Positions 32,547 to 43,820 of a stretch of 64,000 bases of DNA are shown here, piece after piece. The notes under the pieces were generated by a model. It made no database searches. It was not told the DNA's origin and saw only the letters and a list, made by a program, of their open reading frames with translations. Source of the DNA: Plumapathes pennacea. Its lineage: Eukaryota; Cnidaria; Anthozoa; Antipatharia; Myriopathidae. The DNA is taken from assembly GCA_964036295.1 (NCBI GenBank), contig OZ038463.1, forward strand, positions 18,587,069 to 18,651,068, read 5' to 3'. Both the position numbers and the translations under genes were made by a program. Numbering within the stretch: the first letter of the stretch is position 1; each line of letters begins with the position of its first letter.

Positions 32547-34568
32547 ATGATGAGAGTCTACGCCAGAATGAGGAATCATGTGCAGAAAACGCTGCCTTAT
32601 TTTTACGAGCTGCGCTTCCTTTTGGCAGGATTTGGAATTGTGTATCTTGGTGTCTCAAAGATTGCTAGCAAAAGTAAGGGATGCTTTTATATTTCGTTAA
32701 CATATTTGAAGCGCTCAAACTGCACTGCACACTTAATACACGCAAAAAGTTTAGTCTTGCGTGTATGAAAGTTTGGGATGATACATATGTACATGTATAC
32801 ATTAGCCAGCATCCTCAATCCGGTGAATGCTGTACTGTATGGCATCCAACGGATCATGGATGCTGGCTGGTTACTTACAACCGAAAAGCGTTTACACTTA
32901 AAAACTAACAACACTTGTTAAAGTATTTAGACATATGATATTTGTCAACATAATGCAGGGGGGGAATGCGGGCAAGGGGCGGGGATTTGACCAAAAAGTA
33001 AAAATCCCAGTCAAATTCCCGAGGGTGGGGACATAAATGTTATTCAAATGTATCTAATAAGACCCACTGAGGGGCAGAAAAGTTCTACAACAACAACCCT
33101 CAGGCTGCGACTCACAATCAACTGCCCGACAGACGGGATTGTCTGTGTCGTCAAATTCCGGCCTATTGCCTGCACCCCCTCCCCCCCTTGGGGTTTACAT
33201 TGATAGGTGCATAAGAATGGGTTATCCCAACAAGTCACCACTGCCATGACTTGAGTAGCCAGAAGTGGGGCAAAGAAAACGAGAAAAAAGAATGCATGGA
33301 CATGAAAAACAGTGGAAGCAGTTTCTAATTTGTGTGAGCTTTGGTCACTGCAGTTTTCAATCAGTAACTTGGGTTCACACTAGAGCATATGAATAGAAAT
33401 ATTGAAGTAAAAATTCTTATATTAATACTGTAAGTTGACATACCCTAAATTAAGTAATCGCCAAACATAGTAACCGTAAGGTAGCTATTTGGAGCTGGAG
33501 TATTCAGGGAAATAACACACATATGTTGGGGCTTGATGTGCCTATGTAGGAAAGCTTGTACTGTACACTAGATAGGAGACTTGATAATGCGTCTGCTCAT
33601 TCCAGTTTGTGGTGGAGTCTGCATACAGTATTTAGTATTGGAATAACATGGTGCAGAAATCCTGTCTTAAGTCTAAGCAAGAGCAAAGTTGCTCCAATTT
33701 TTCATTAATTAAAGTATGAGAGTCATCTGACACTTCAGAACAAGCCATATGTGTACAGTGCAATGCAAGTTGCAGTTTATGTCATGTTTATCCTCCTGGT
33801 CTTCCCAATGTTAAATGAATTTCTGGTCTAGCATTGACCCAAGCAGCATACTAAAGTTCCACATCTCTACAATGGTCACTCTGGGATCAAAGTTTACTGG
33901 TCACTTTAAAGAGGTGGCCACGTAGGGATAAGTGGACCCTACCTGGACAGTATGAACCTGTATCAAATTCTGTGAACTTTTCTCAAATGCGAGAGTGTGT
34001 GGCAGATGGCATAACTCAAAATTCTGTTAACTCTCTCCCCAAGTACACAACCTGTCATGGATTGAGTTTCATGGACCTTTTAGTTTTGCTAAGCAATGGA
34101 TTTTGTATGCACATGTTTACATTGTGGTTCGACTGTAAGTTATCAATACTGAACTACTTATACAGTAGCTGACCTTGTATCAAAAGGAGAGCTTTGCATC
34201 TGCTTATCTACTTATCTACTTATCATCTACTTATCATTAGCGGGGAGAAGGTAATTTTGACAATTTTTTTTTTTTTTTTTTTTTTTTTTACAGTATTTAG
34301 TTATTTACTTTATTTCAAACTTGGCATAGTCATTTTTAGCAGAATGTACCGTACAGGAGGTAGCAGTACTGAATTGTGTTTGGATTTTTTTTTTTTTTTT
34401 TTTTTTTTTTTCTTCTTTTTACAGTATTTAGTTATTTACTTTATTTCAAATTTGGCATAGTCATTTGTAGCAGAATGTACAGTACAGGATTTAACAGTAC
34501 TGAATTGTGTTTGGATTTTGTCTTTTTCCCCCTCAGAGCCTATTGCAGCACCAGATAACCACCACTGA
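32547..34568 (+). CDS. Small single-pass membrane protein, ATP synthase 6.8-kDa proteolipid-like
   Basis: Two coding exons, 32547-32673 and 34537-34568, join in phase to a 52-residue protein. A non-coding leader exon upstream ends near 32470. The basic N-terminus (RVYARMRNHVQKT) is followed by PYFYELR, one hydrophobic segment (FLLAGFGIVYLGV, about 24-36), KIASKK and a tail ending APDNHH. The layout matches the metazoan 6.8-kDa mitochondrial proteolipid (ATP5MJ/MP68, 58 residues in human). That protein has PYY, one membrane segment ending in VYKI, and a terminal His-His, and it binds the c-ring side of ATP synthase. Identity is low over a short length, so the assignment is tentative. The large intron contains a 131-bp tandem duplication. 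The second ATG (32550) is an alternative start. Confidence 0.6.
34261..34516. repeat. 131-bp tandem duplication with poly-T heads
   Basis: Two copies of a unit that starts with about 25 T and continues ACAGTATTTAGTTATTTAC and GCATAGTCATTT. The shared phrase CAGTATTTAG begins at 34291 and again at 34422. The second copy ends close to the acceptor of the last exon at 34537. Confidence 0.9.
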
Positions 34569-34723
34569 CCTTGAAGAGTAACAACTCCTGACTGTAAAAT
34601 TTTGTTTAAAAAAGTTGGTCCAGAGAAATTGCAGGAATGCTGAGTCTACTGGGTGTGTTTTTAACAGAAAACTGTGCAAAGATATCTGACAGTTTGTGAG
34701 CACTTTACAACTGGGATTTGACA

Positions 34724-34729
34724 AATAAA
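34724..34729 (+). terminator. Polyadenylation signal of the small proteolipid-like gene
   Basis: AATAAA about 156 nt after the stop codon at 34566-34568, in an AT-rich context followed by GT-rich sequence (TTGTTGATTGTAC). Confidence 0.6.
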
Positions 34730-36584
34730 ATTGTTGATTGTACTTTTGCACGTTTGTCATGTTTATTGGACATATCGTATATTGACCTTTTCAGGAAACA
34801 GTTGTACATGTGCTTGTACTCACTGTATCTCTGGAATAATACAAGAAAGAGTTCTCTTTTGGGAGATAAGTTTAGAAACTGTTTTCTGGGCGATTTGAAC
34901 AACAAGAGTTTGAACATAATGTGTGCAGTTTTATATGTACCTTCTATTTCAACAAAGAGCCACCACTAAAAAAACACCCCAACAGAGCCATTCTTTACTA
35001 TATGGATGAACTGACATGTGGTCGATGTGTGGAAACTGGACGCCATTTAAAAAATTCTGCTGTCTTTTCGAGCGTTATCCATCAGTCGGAGCAAAGTACT
35101 TGCCAGTCCAAAACGAGTTCTCCCGAGTACTAGCTTTTCGTTCTTTACTGCAAATATCCACATCAAATGTTAATTGGTACAATACAGGGATCATGTAAAA
35201 ACACGATACAATGCGATAATGTTGCGATAATCGGTAATGTTAACAGATTTGCTTGCTTGTTTTATGTCTTGGTTACGTTTCCTGGACCGGCCTGCCACAA
35301 CATTAGCGAGAATCGTAAACGAACAACACTTGGGGTGATAAATGCAAGAATATTGTGTTAATCCACACAATTTCACTCATTGAAAGTACGATAAAGCTCT
35401 ATCCTATCAGTTAAAACAGTGATCTTGTGAAAAACCGACTTTATTTGAATACGTCACAGTCACAATCGAAAACAAAAACCAGAAGCGCATGCGCGCTGCC
35501 ATTATAATTTGCAAGCCTGTTGACGCATTATATGTAAACTCTGAGTGCAAAAGTCGGATATTAAATGATTCTGGGATGTGAAAGGAGCTAAGGCAGAGTT
35601 ATTATGAACGGCCGTTGCAATTATTCGTAATGAAAGGAGCCACGATACAAAGGTACATCCCACATGGATGAAGGGCCTGGTGTCTCAAAGGCTATATAGC
35701 TGATTGGATACATATGACTAATAAGTCGGCTGACACCACTATCGCATTCTTCCGGGCAAGGGATAATTCACTACGGCTTGGGGGCCGAATTATCTCTCCC
35801 CGTTCGGTCTGGAAGTTTCGCGGGTGTTGGCGAGTTGCTCCTCGATCTGGCTTGGGGGCCGGGCAACTCTCCCCCGACCCACCATGTGTTGTCATGGGGC
35901 CGGGTTAAATACCCGGTTTTTCTTTTTTAACTTTCACTGCTTCTTTTGCAATCAAATCTTCTTTTCTTTTCCTTTTTGGAAAAACAAATCCGCATCCAAG
36001 AGCATAATGAACATATTGCACAGTCAAGTAAAGTGTGCCAACTTCGACACAAAATTGCGTAATCCCGTCACTACACGATTGCACAACTCGGCGATGAATC
36101 GACATAAAAATCTTCTTTTGTTTTCTGTTTTTGTTTTTGTTTGTTTGTTTGTTTGTTTTCTTTTTTTAACATCCGGCCATAGTAGACCAACATACAAAAA
36201 TCTGACAGCTCATCTTCTCTTTCCAAACTCATACGACTTCGAAAAGAACTGTGCTCGGCATAAAAGTCATAATGTCATAATGTCAATCAAGCTAGCCACC
36301 ATTTTAAATTTCATTCTGTATGACGTCATACGTGAGGCCTGAGCGTAATACAGGCGGATAGACTTTTACAGGGATCAGCTTTCTAATGTATATCATTACA
36401 AGATGTTTTGCTTGTGTTCTAATACTTTGTCGGACCAACGTTTCAAGCTGCACAGTTTGTATCATGCCTCATCCATTCAGTTGTTTCAAACAACGCCTTC
36501 AATTGTAATGCTTGTTATGCACATTTCTCCGTTCAGGAATGAGACAAAACAGTATGTACGTGCGTCAGTAGTTGACCGTCTTCC
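34730..36584. other. No supported gene
   Basis: Intergenic. The stretch 35720-35930 holds two similar phrases (GGCTTGGGGGCCGAATTATC near 35778 and GGCTTGGGGGCCGGGCAAC near 35849) and ends in CCGGGTTAAATACCCGG followed by T-rich sequence. That makes a small hairpin plus T run, probably part of an uncharacterised repeat. (GTTT)n occurs near 36137-36156. Confidence 0.45.
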
Positions 36585-36589
36585 CCCTG

Positions 36590-36840
36590 GAGGGGGGGGG
36601 GGGGGGGGTACTCATCATAGTTGTGCCTGGGGGAGGAACACAAGGTGTTGTGACCACAAAAACGTATACCCTATTTCAGACCTATTTTAGAGATCCTTTT
36701 TCTTTTGCAACGATCCCCCCCCCCCCCCCCCGTGCTTTCTTCCATTTGCCGTGCAGTGCATTTCTATTAAAATTATACCCTATCCTAGGCCAAAAAAACA
36801 CAGGGAGATACCCTATTTCAGACCAAAAAGGCAAAAGTAA
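36590..36840. repeat. Interspersed repeat with poly-G and poly-C tracts
   Basis: A G run (about 36592-36608) is followed by TACTCATCATAGTTGTGCCT, TTTCAGACCTATTTTAGAG, a C run (about 36716-36732), and a second ACCCTATTTCAGACC. It resembles 16319-16560 in its G-run start and TTTCAGACC motif. It probably belongs to the same dispersed family. Confidence 0.55.
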
Positions 36841-37197
36841 TTAGATGATTGTACCCAGATATTTTGCAGATATATCAGGAAAACGTATATCAACCAATGA
36901 CATTATATGTTTACCAAGCACGTGAAACACTCAGTCTCTAGAACGAGTTAAATGGCTCAACTATTGCTGTCGCAGAAACCTCTGAAGCGGCAGGCTCTAC
37001 CAACAGAATTAAAACAGACCCTGCAGTCCAACTTGTCAGCTGAATGTTCAGTACTGCTACCAGAACTCATTCAAGTTGTAAGCGTGTCACAGTATGGATA
37101 GTGAGTGTTTGGTTCTGTTATGGCCGCACAGTGAGTAATGTGTTGCTCACAATCGCTGAAATTACCAGGTGATCGCCGTGAATCGCTAGCATCTGTA

Positions 37198-38445
37198 TCC
37201 ATATGATCGCTGGCAAGTTCGCACATTATTCAGTCTGAACAACCACACACTTATTAGCCAGCGGAGCCTCAAGCGTTGCCATGATACAATGTACTATGGG
37301 ATATTTTTCGACATAATTGCAAGGTTGTGACTAAACTGGATACTCCAAAATCAGGTTTCCGAGAGGAAACTGGGACTGAATCAAAAATTAAATTTTCGTC
37401 AGCTCGGACCGTGTTCCGAAAACAGTACGACAGTGACGTTGATGTTTTGAAAGTTCTTGGCGTGCATTAGCAAATCCGTTCGGCTGGCCGCGTCGCGCCG
37501 CCTGTGTTCCTTTTACGCGGACGTGGAGGTCAACTCCAAATAAACCTGAAGCGGCTCAAGACATGGGTCGAAACTGTAACCAGTCAACAGATATACACAA
37601 GAAGCATTGTAGTCGTGAACGTGAAAAGGACAATATTACTGTTTATTTGTAAAATTTCGGGTCAGCCGGCCATTTGCTCGAGAACACAGTGGTTTTGGAT
37701 GAAAATAACTTATCTATATAAGCATCCTAATACAGTAAATACGGATAAATTTAGGATACGTTGGAAATCTGATCCGTCTATAACTGTTGGCTTCTATGGG
37801 CTTCATTTTTGTTCCTATTTACTTATCATCCCTGTGGTGATTTTTGACATTTCGCACCTTCGAATGCTTAAATCTTAAATGCTTAAATGTCTTATCATAG
37901 CATGTCTTATCGTGAATGCGTTCGTCTTCTGGAGTTAAGACTGATCAAGAAACACAGGATCGTACACAAGCCGTTTCAATCGCTCTCCGGAACAGTTCAC
38001 GCGGTGGGATTTTTTTATCTTCGGTGTCAATATTCATCTGTGCCAGATCAGCCATAACAAGCCTTTCTTCTTTAGTATTTTCTCCCCGAGCTAATTTTTT
38101 CCTTCTAAAACCTTTCCAGTGCCGAATTTTATTTGACTGTCTTCCGGTGTTAGATGCTTCAGACGAACTGAGGTCGTTTTTTTGTTCACAATGTTCGTAA
38201 ACGGCTCCGGACGACTTCGCCGATAACTCGTTGTTTTGGTCCCAGTCTTCACTCGGAAACCTGATTTTGGAGTATCCAGTTTAGTCACGACCATAATTGC
38301 AAGCGATCACACGTGATCGCACATGATCGCACGTGATTGCACAGATAGAGCATTTTATCTCTGCCATCGCGATCGCGGAAAAATGTTCCTATATGATCAC
38401 TCGCGATCGCTGGCGCAAAATTTAGTGATCGTGCGATCATATGGA
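37198..38445. mobile_element. Non-autonomous DNA transposon with GATCGC subterminal repeats
   Basis: A perfect 13-bp terminal pair, TCCATATGATCGC (37198) and GCGATCATATGGA (ending 38445), is supported by a second inverted block. The block at 37327-37375 (GTGACTAAACTGGATACTCC...) is mirrored at 38240-38287. The right subterminal region has many ATGATCGC or GTGATCGC motifs, the kind of clustered transposase-binding repeats seen in hAT-like elements. The 124-codon frame at 37504-37878 has no recognisable domain. Class assignment is inference. Confidence 0.7.
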
Positions 38446-39065
38446 AACCAAGTTTTATGATGGTAGTTTCTTTGTTTCACATCTTCTTTTACACAGCCTT
38501 GACATAATTTGAGTTATTTATCATTTCTGGTTTTACTTTTTGTTATTACTGCTTTGGGCAGAGATTTATTCTTCAATTTTGACTTGAGCCTTTTCAACCA
38601 ATGCACTCGGGTCAACTTACATTTAAGATAAAAGGATTAAAATTGCAATGGTGAATGATTGTCGGGAGTCCATATAATGAAATCCGGGACAATTTAGTGT
38701 TAGCCTCACAATGCATATAGTTCAATAAATGCACACTCGTCCACTTATTGAACTTCCGTCCTTTGACAGAAATTCAATTTGTTCTCTAACGTCCTAAAAC
38801 TGCATCGCTTGTTGGCTCTGAGCACTTATTTGAACTATACACTGAATATCTAAATTTCTTAACCCTTTCACTCCTAAGTTCAAAATTCAGATTCTCCCAA
38901 CCTTTGTAGAGGAAAATGTAAGAGTGATGTCAGTGAGAATTGATAGTTTAATCAGCTTTTATCTGAGCAAGATATTAAAAGCCAAGTCCTCCTTACTATA
39001 TGATATATTTCTGGTGAGAAAATGAAGGAGAAAATCGAAGTTGATCACTCTTGGGAGTGGAAGGG
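38446..39065. other. No supported gene
   Basis: AT-rich spacer between two transposons. No coding or RNA feature is recognised. Confidence 0.5.
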
Positions 39066-39068
39066 TTA

Positions 39069-39441
39069 AGCCCCGTCCACACTGATCCGTTTTTGTTTGA
39101 AAACAGATATTTTTTTATCCGTTTTGGCCTCCCGTCCACACTAAGACGCGTTTTCAGTGACCGGAAATGGATATTTTCGAAAACACTCTCCAGAATGGAT
39201 AATTTCGAAAACTCCGGTTTCATGTTGTAATGTGGACAGCAAAAGCTTTTCGAAAACGCGTGACGTCTGTCAAGAAATCTGCACATGCTCAATCCGGGCA
39301 TTTAGCGCTTTCGGTCGGTCCAGCGTATTAGTGTGGACAGCGAAACCGATTCGAAAACGATAGTGTGGACGAAAAACTTTCGATGCGTTTTTGTATAAAA
39401 ACTCCGTTTTCAAACTAATACGGATTAGTGTGGACGGGGCT
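39069..39441. mobile_element. 373-bp PIF/Harbinger-like MITE
   Basis: The ends AGCCCCGTCCACACTGATCC and, inverted, AGCCCCGTCCACACTAATCC form a terminal repeat of 20 bp or more. Both are flanked by TTA (39066-39068 and 39442-39444), the TWA target duplication of PIF/Harbinger elements. Internal TAGTGTGGACAGCGAAA and TAATGTGGACAGCAAAA motifs repeat the terminal GTGGAC word. It is non-coding. Confidence 0.88.
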
Positions 39442-39444
39442 TTA

Positions 39445-40334
39445 GTCGGCACCCGATTTGCCACCACAGACTCAAAAGAAGTTTTACCCTTTGTGTGCTT
39501 TAACAGTTTACACTGCCCATATTGTACCTTGCTAACGCAAACAAAGGCAATAAATAAGTTGTCGATTTGTTTACGACTAAAATCATACAGAAATTTCATC
39601 TCTCGACTCGGAATATGTTTCGTTCATGATTTAAGATTTAGGCATTGTTTCGTTTTAAGAAAACGCTGTTTTCTTACCAATATTTTTTTCATTACTTTTA
39701 CCAAGGAAATATTAAAATAATGAAAAGGTTTTCAATTGCGTCCGTCACTTTTTGGCATTGTTTTATTCTTTCTACCGGTATTGGCTAAGTCAATTTGAGC
39801 GAATCCACTACATGAATAAATACAAATATAACAAAAACTAAGATCACTGTAACCGTCATTTCGGCGACTCACCTCATAAATTAAATACTGCCTCCTGTAA
39901 AATAGTCCAACGATGATTAAGCAAACCGTGATAAAATAGAATTAATTAAAACCTTGCTGTTCGTTTTTACACTGTGTACAATCACGAACTGAATTATCAT
40001 GTTCGACAGCCACCGCATCTGACGTGTATACATCTATGGACAGTAGTGTCGCGGGAAATGGCATTTCTTGGCAGCGAAAGAAGTAAGACTCACTCAATGT
40101 TTTTTATCGAATAACAAGTACTTTATGGAAGTTGAAGGGTTTCTTATTGCGATTGTGTCTTTTTCATTGTGGCTTGATTGTGTCAACCCAAGCTTCTGCA
40201 GTAACCTTGTTTTTATTTGAATCCCATTCCTGTCTCCTTGGTTATACGGGGAACTCTGCGGTTGCAGGTTTTGCGCGCTTAAACCACTCGACACCGGATC
40301 CATAATTTTTTTTAAGCGCTGCTCCCTGCCCGAG
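39445..40334. other. No supported gene
   Basis: The spacer includes part of a minus-strand 160-codon frame (40094-40576) that I do not believe (see rejected items). A minus-strand AATAAA lies near 40212-40217. Confidence 0.45.
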
Positions 40335-40545
40335 TTAAAGACTTTTCTTGCCCAAATTTGCATAAACTCTGTCAACATCCCGCGGCGTTTTTGCATCCTG
40401 AATTGACAAAGTACTGGGTTTTTGAACGACAATTGGTTAACGTGGTACACACAACACAGGACAGCCGGTGCATATGCACACGGAAATATAAACGTCGTGT
40501 CAAATCGAAGCTCACCTGTATTTTGCGATCCGTGTACTTGGACAT
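40335..40545 (-). CDS. Possible two-exon short ORF, unrecognised
   Basis: On the minus strand an ATG at 40545 opens ten codons (MSKYTDRKIQ) and meets a good donor (CAG followed by GTGAGC). An acceptor (TTGTCAATTCAG) then begins 40397-40335 in matching phase and reads DAKTPRDVDRVYANLGKKSL before TAA. The result would be a 30-residue protein, divergent from the candidate exon at 40662 by 116 bp. I do not recognise it. It may be the start of an alternatively spliced larger gene or a chance pairing of splice-like sequences. Confidence 0.2.
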
Positions 40546-40661
40546 TTTTAAGGCAATTTAAACTGGAGTGATTCAAATATGAAAAAGACTCCAGGCAGGA
40601 GAATCAGCTGCAGGCTTCAGAGCGACTCATTTTGGATGCAAGCGAGTGAAATATTGGCGTA

Positions 40662-40808
40662 ATGTTATCTCCGACAGGCAATCATCTAACTCTTGAGGTA
40701 GACGCTCCACAAAATGGTGGACAACTCAACAGCAATTCATCCGTACCAGAATTTCTTCTAAAGCCGCGACGGTCTTCGAATTCGCGTCTCCCCAGCTTAG
40801 CAACACTG
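40662..40808 (+). CDS. Candidate alternative first exon of the TRPA channel gene
   Basis: An ATG opens 49 codons (MLSPTGNHLTLEVDAPQNGG ... SRLPSLATL) that end at a strong donor (CTG followed by GTAAGC) in phase 0. The sequence is polar and non-repetitive, has ordinary codon use, and looks like a cytosolic N-terminus. The next in-phase acceptor that continues a recognisable protein is the TRPA exon at 49835. The exon at 45624-45851 also ends in phase 0 and joins the same acceptor, so the two would be mutually exclusive starts. It could equally begin an unrelated gene whose other exons I did not recognise. Confidence 0.35.
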
Positions 40809-42566
40809 GTAAGCATTTTTGTTTCATGCAATTAGATGTGGTATATTATGTGTACATTGAGTTGGACCGGGTTTTATTTTTCTATTTTTCTCTCGTGTCT
40901 TATGTGATATATATATATAATCTGGCTCACTCATTCCGTATCAACGAAAAAAGGCGGCGATTAAATTGAGGCAGGACTTTTATCTTTTTGTGCACTGCCT
41001 TCGCGTTGCAGCCGATTTGATTGTGCTGTGTTCACGATCTCATAATTTCCTGTCTTGAAGGGGACAGAATATTGCTTTTCCGTGATTATTCATCAGTCCG
41101 TTTCATTTCCTTACTGTCTGGAATAATTCCACTTTGCTATCAGAATTGTCTGCTCTGTGATGTAGCATCAAAAATATTTTGTAAGCGAAAATATCTAACA
41201 CATGCACCGATTCATTATATGCAGTTCTAATTCAGAAAAACAACTGAAATCTCAAAACATGGGCTTGAAAGGCATAAGCAAACCTTCCTTTTGTTGTATG
41301 TGGATGTCGTTTGAGTACAATAATTTTAAATTTCCTTGTAAACGCATAAAATAATACTCAGAAATGTAAGCGTTTGTAAGAACTTTTAGCCGCTAAACAT
41401 CAAAATCTCGATACTTAGAATAAAAAGGAACTGCAACACTAGGTATTTTGGAGGATGTCCTATAAATTCCATTCTTTACTGGAGCCGAAACTGAGAAACA
41501 GCATCGCTTCCTTGGAACACTGCCGCTAAATGCATGCGCAGCGAAATCACCAATTGATTTATTCGAATTCGGGCGCGAGACAACGCTATATAGCTAAATC
41601 ATAAGAGTTTTTCTAATGCTGCTATGAAAGTACCTAAAGTGTTGTTACTACTATTACAACAATATTGCAATGGAATGGTTTATAGACTATTTTTTTATAT
41701 ATGATGTTCAGCCAATTCTCTAAGTCGCTGTATAAAAAGGTGATATCCTGTGGATTGGAACTCTTATAGTCTGAAGATTATAGATTAAGAGTTTGGAGAA
41801 AACTCTCACAGCTTATCCGTTTAGGTAGCTTGGTGTAAAGAATTAATTAACTGGTGTTATCGACCTGCTCATTCCCAAAACTGGAACGCCGAAGATAATC
41901 GTAGAGACAAAAATTAACATAACCGTTCCATTAAAGCGATAGGTTGCTATGCTTGCTTTTGTCGACCAACAAGAAACAACAAGTGAATTCCCTTGTACTG
42001 CGTCAGGAATTCTTCAATAGACGGTTTAGTTATATTTGATGCTGAATCGATTTAAATGTAAAAAGAGCCCATGGCCTATTTTTAGCAGGATGTTCGCAAG
42101 GCTTGACATATTAATTAAAACACGTATAAAAGCCGCAAAATAATCATTTTAAATAAAAGTGTTAAGATTAAGGTCTAAATTATCTCGAGGGGGAGCGAGA
42201 ACAGATGGATGATAACGGCAAGGAAATAAATCGACCCAAGCTTCAAACACCTTGATCCAATATATTTATATTTCAACTTTTTTCTTTATTCGGTAGCATT
42301 TTTCATTAAATTGTATTTCTCGTTTTTGTGCAATGTTTCTCCGGTAAGCATATTAAAATGAGCAGGTTGTTTAAAGTCCAATTTGATGGTTTAATATTTA
42401 CATATCTTACTGCGTATAAATGCTGAGATAGACGGGTTTTGAAATGCGGTGATTTTAGAATAAAGTAGCATGCCGGCCCTGAATGCAACACGACGGATAT
42501 CTCCAAGCTATTCGTTCACGCTTCTGTGCAATTTTGCCGATAGATGACCGAAGTGCATTGTTCATG

Positions 42567-42810
42567 TTAAGTCGATAACGAAATTGAACACAGCAGGAAC
42601 GCTTCACTAAAGCGCTGCATTTCTAATGCCGCTAAGCTATCACATCAGCTGTGTGTGTAATGCTTCCTGTGCAATGCTATAATGTTGTCGCGTCGATAAC
42701 GAAACTGAACACAACAGAAATGCTTCACTATAGCGCTGGCACTTCAAATGCTGCTATAAGTAATTACACCAGCTGTGTGTAATGCTTCCCGTTCAATGAT
42801 AGTCACCACA
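42567..42810. repeat. 121-bp tandem duplication
   Basis: GTCGATAACGAAATTGAACA at about 42571 recurs at about 42692 as GTCGATAACGAAACTGAACA. Downstream CTTCACTAAAGCGCTG and CAGCTGTGTGT segments are also shared. The copies are diverged, so this is not recent. Confidence 0.8.
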
Positions 42811-43078
42811 TGCAACATGTGCAGCGTGGCAAGGATTGTCATAACTTTAGGATTTAAACTACTTATTATCAGATTGAGTATGTTTCATTGTGTTGAAAGT
42901 AAGTCATTGCTGATTGGTCCTGCTGCGGTTTGTTTATCTGGCGTTTCTGGTGCGGGTGGCCCAGATCATTTCCGAGAACGTGTCGCCTCTGTTTCCAAAC
43001 GAGGCCAGTGCAAAACCTTTCTTGTAAAATTCAGTTTCACTTGCAGCATGTTTGACTCATTTTCACAAGAAAGGAGGT

Positions 43079-43820
43079 CTTGCTCTTGCTCTTGCTCTTG
43101 TTCTTGCTCTTGTTCTTGCTCTTGCTCTTGCTCTTGCTCTCGCTCTTTTTCTTGCTCTTGCTCTTGCTCCTATTTATGTTCTTTTTCTTGCTCTTGCTCT
43201 TGCTCTTGCTCTTATCCTTGCTCTTGCTCTTGTTCTTGCTCTTGTTCATGTTCTTCCTCTTATTTATGTTCTTGTTCTTGTTCTTGTTCTTGCTCTTGCT
43301 CTTGCTCTCGCTCTTGTCCTTGCTCTTATTCATGTTCTTGTTCTTGTTCTTGTTCTTGTTCTTGTTCTTGTTCTTGTTCTTGTTCTTGTTCTTGTTCTTG
43401 TTCTTGTTCTTGTTCTTGTTCTTGTTCTTGTTCTTGTTCTTGTTCTTGTTCTTGTTCTTGTTCTTGCTCTTGCTCTTGCTCTTGTTCTTGTTGTTGCTCT
43501 TGCTCTTGCTCCTTTCTTGTTGCTGCTCTTGCTCTTGCTCTTGCTTTTGTTCTTGCTTTTGTTCTTGTTCTTGTTCTTGCTCTTGCTCGTGCTCTTGTTC
43601 TTGCTCTTGCTCTTGCTCTTGCTCTTGCTCTTGCTCTTGCTTTTGTTCTTGTTTTTGCTCTTGCTCTTGTTCTTGCTCTTGCTCTTGCTCTTGCTCTTGC
43701 TCTTGCTCTTGCTCTTGTTCTTGCTCTTGCTCTTGCTCTTGTTCTTGCTCTTGCTCTTGCTCTTATTCATGTTCTTGTTCTTGTTCTTGCTCTTGCTCTT
43801 GCTTTTGTTCTTGCTCTTCA
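43079..43820. repeat. 740-bp hexanucleotide array (TTGCTC/TTGTTC)n
   Basis: About 120 units of TTGCTC, interspersed with blocks of TTGTTC (longest pure TTGTTC block about 43333-43465), plus occasional TTATTC, TTTTTC and TTGCTT variants. A six-base unit without stop words leaves several frames open on both strands, coding Leu-Ala/Leu-Val, Cys-Ser, Leu-Phe or, on the minus strand, Lys-Ser/Lys-Asn and Arg-Thr polymers. The variants occur in blocks, as expected from local slippage and unequal exchange. Confidence 0.97.

Noticed and set aside
40094-40576. 160-codon minus-strand open frame
   Set aside because: It has no recognisable domain. Good splice sites inside it suggest that a different, spliced reading is more likely than one continuous frame.
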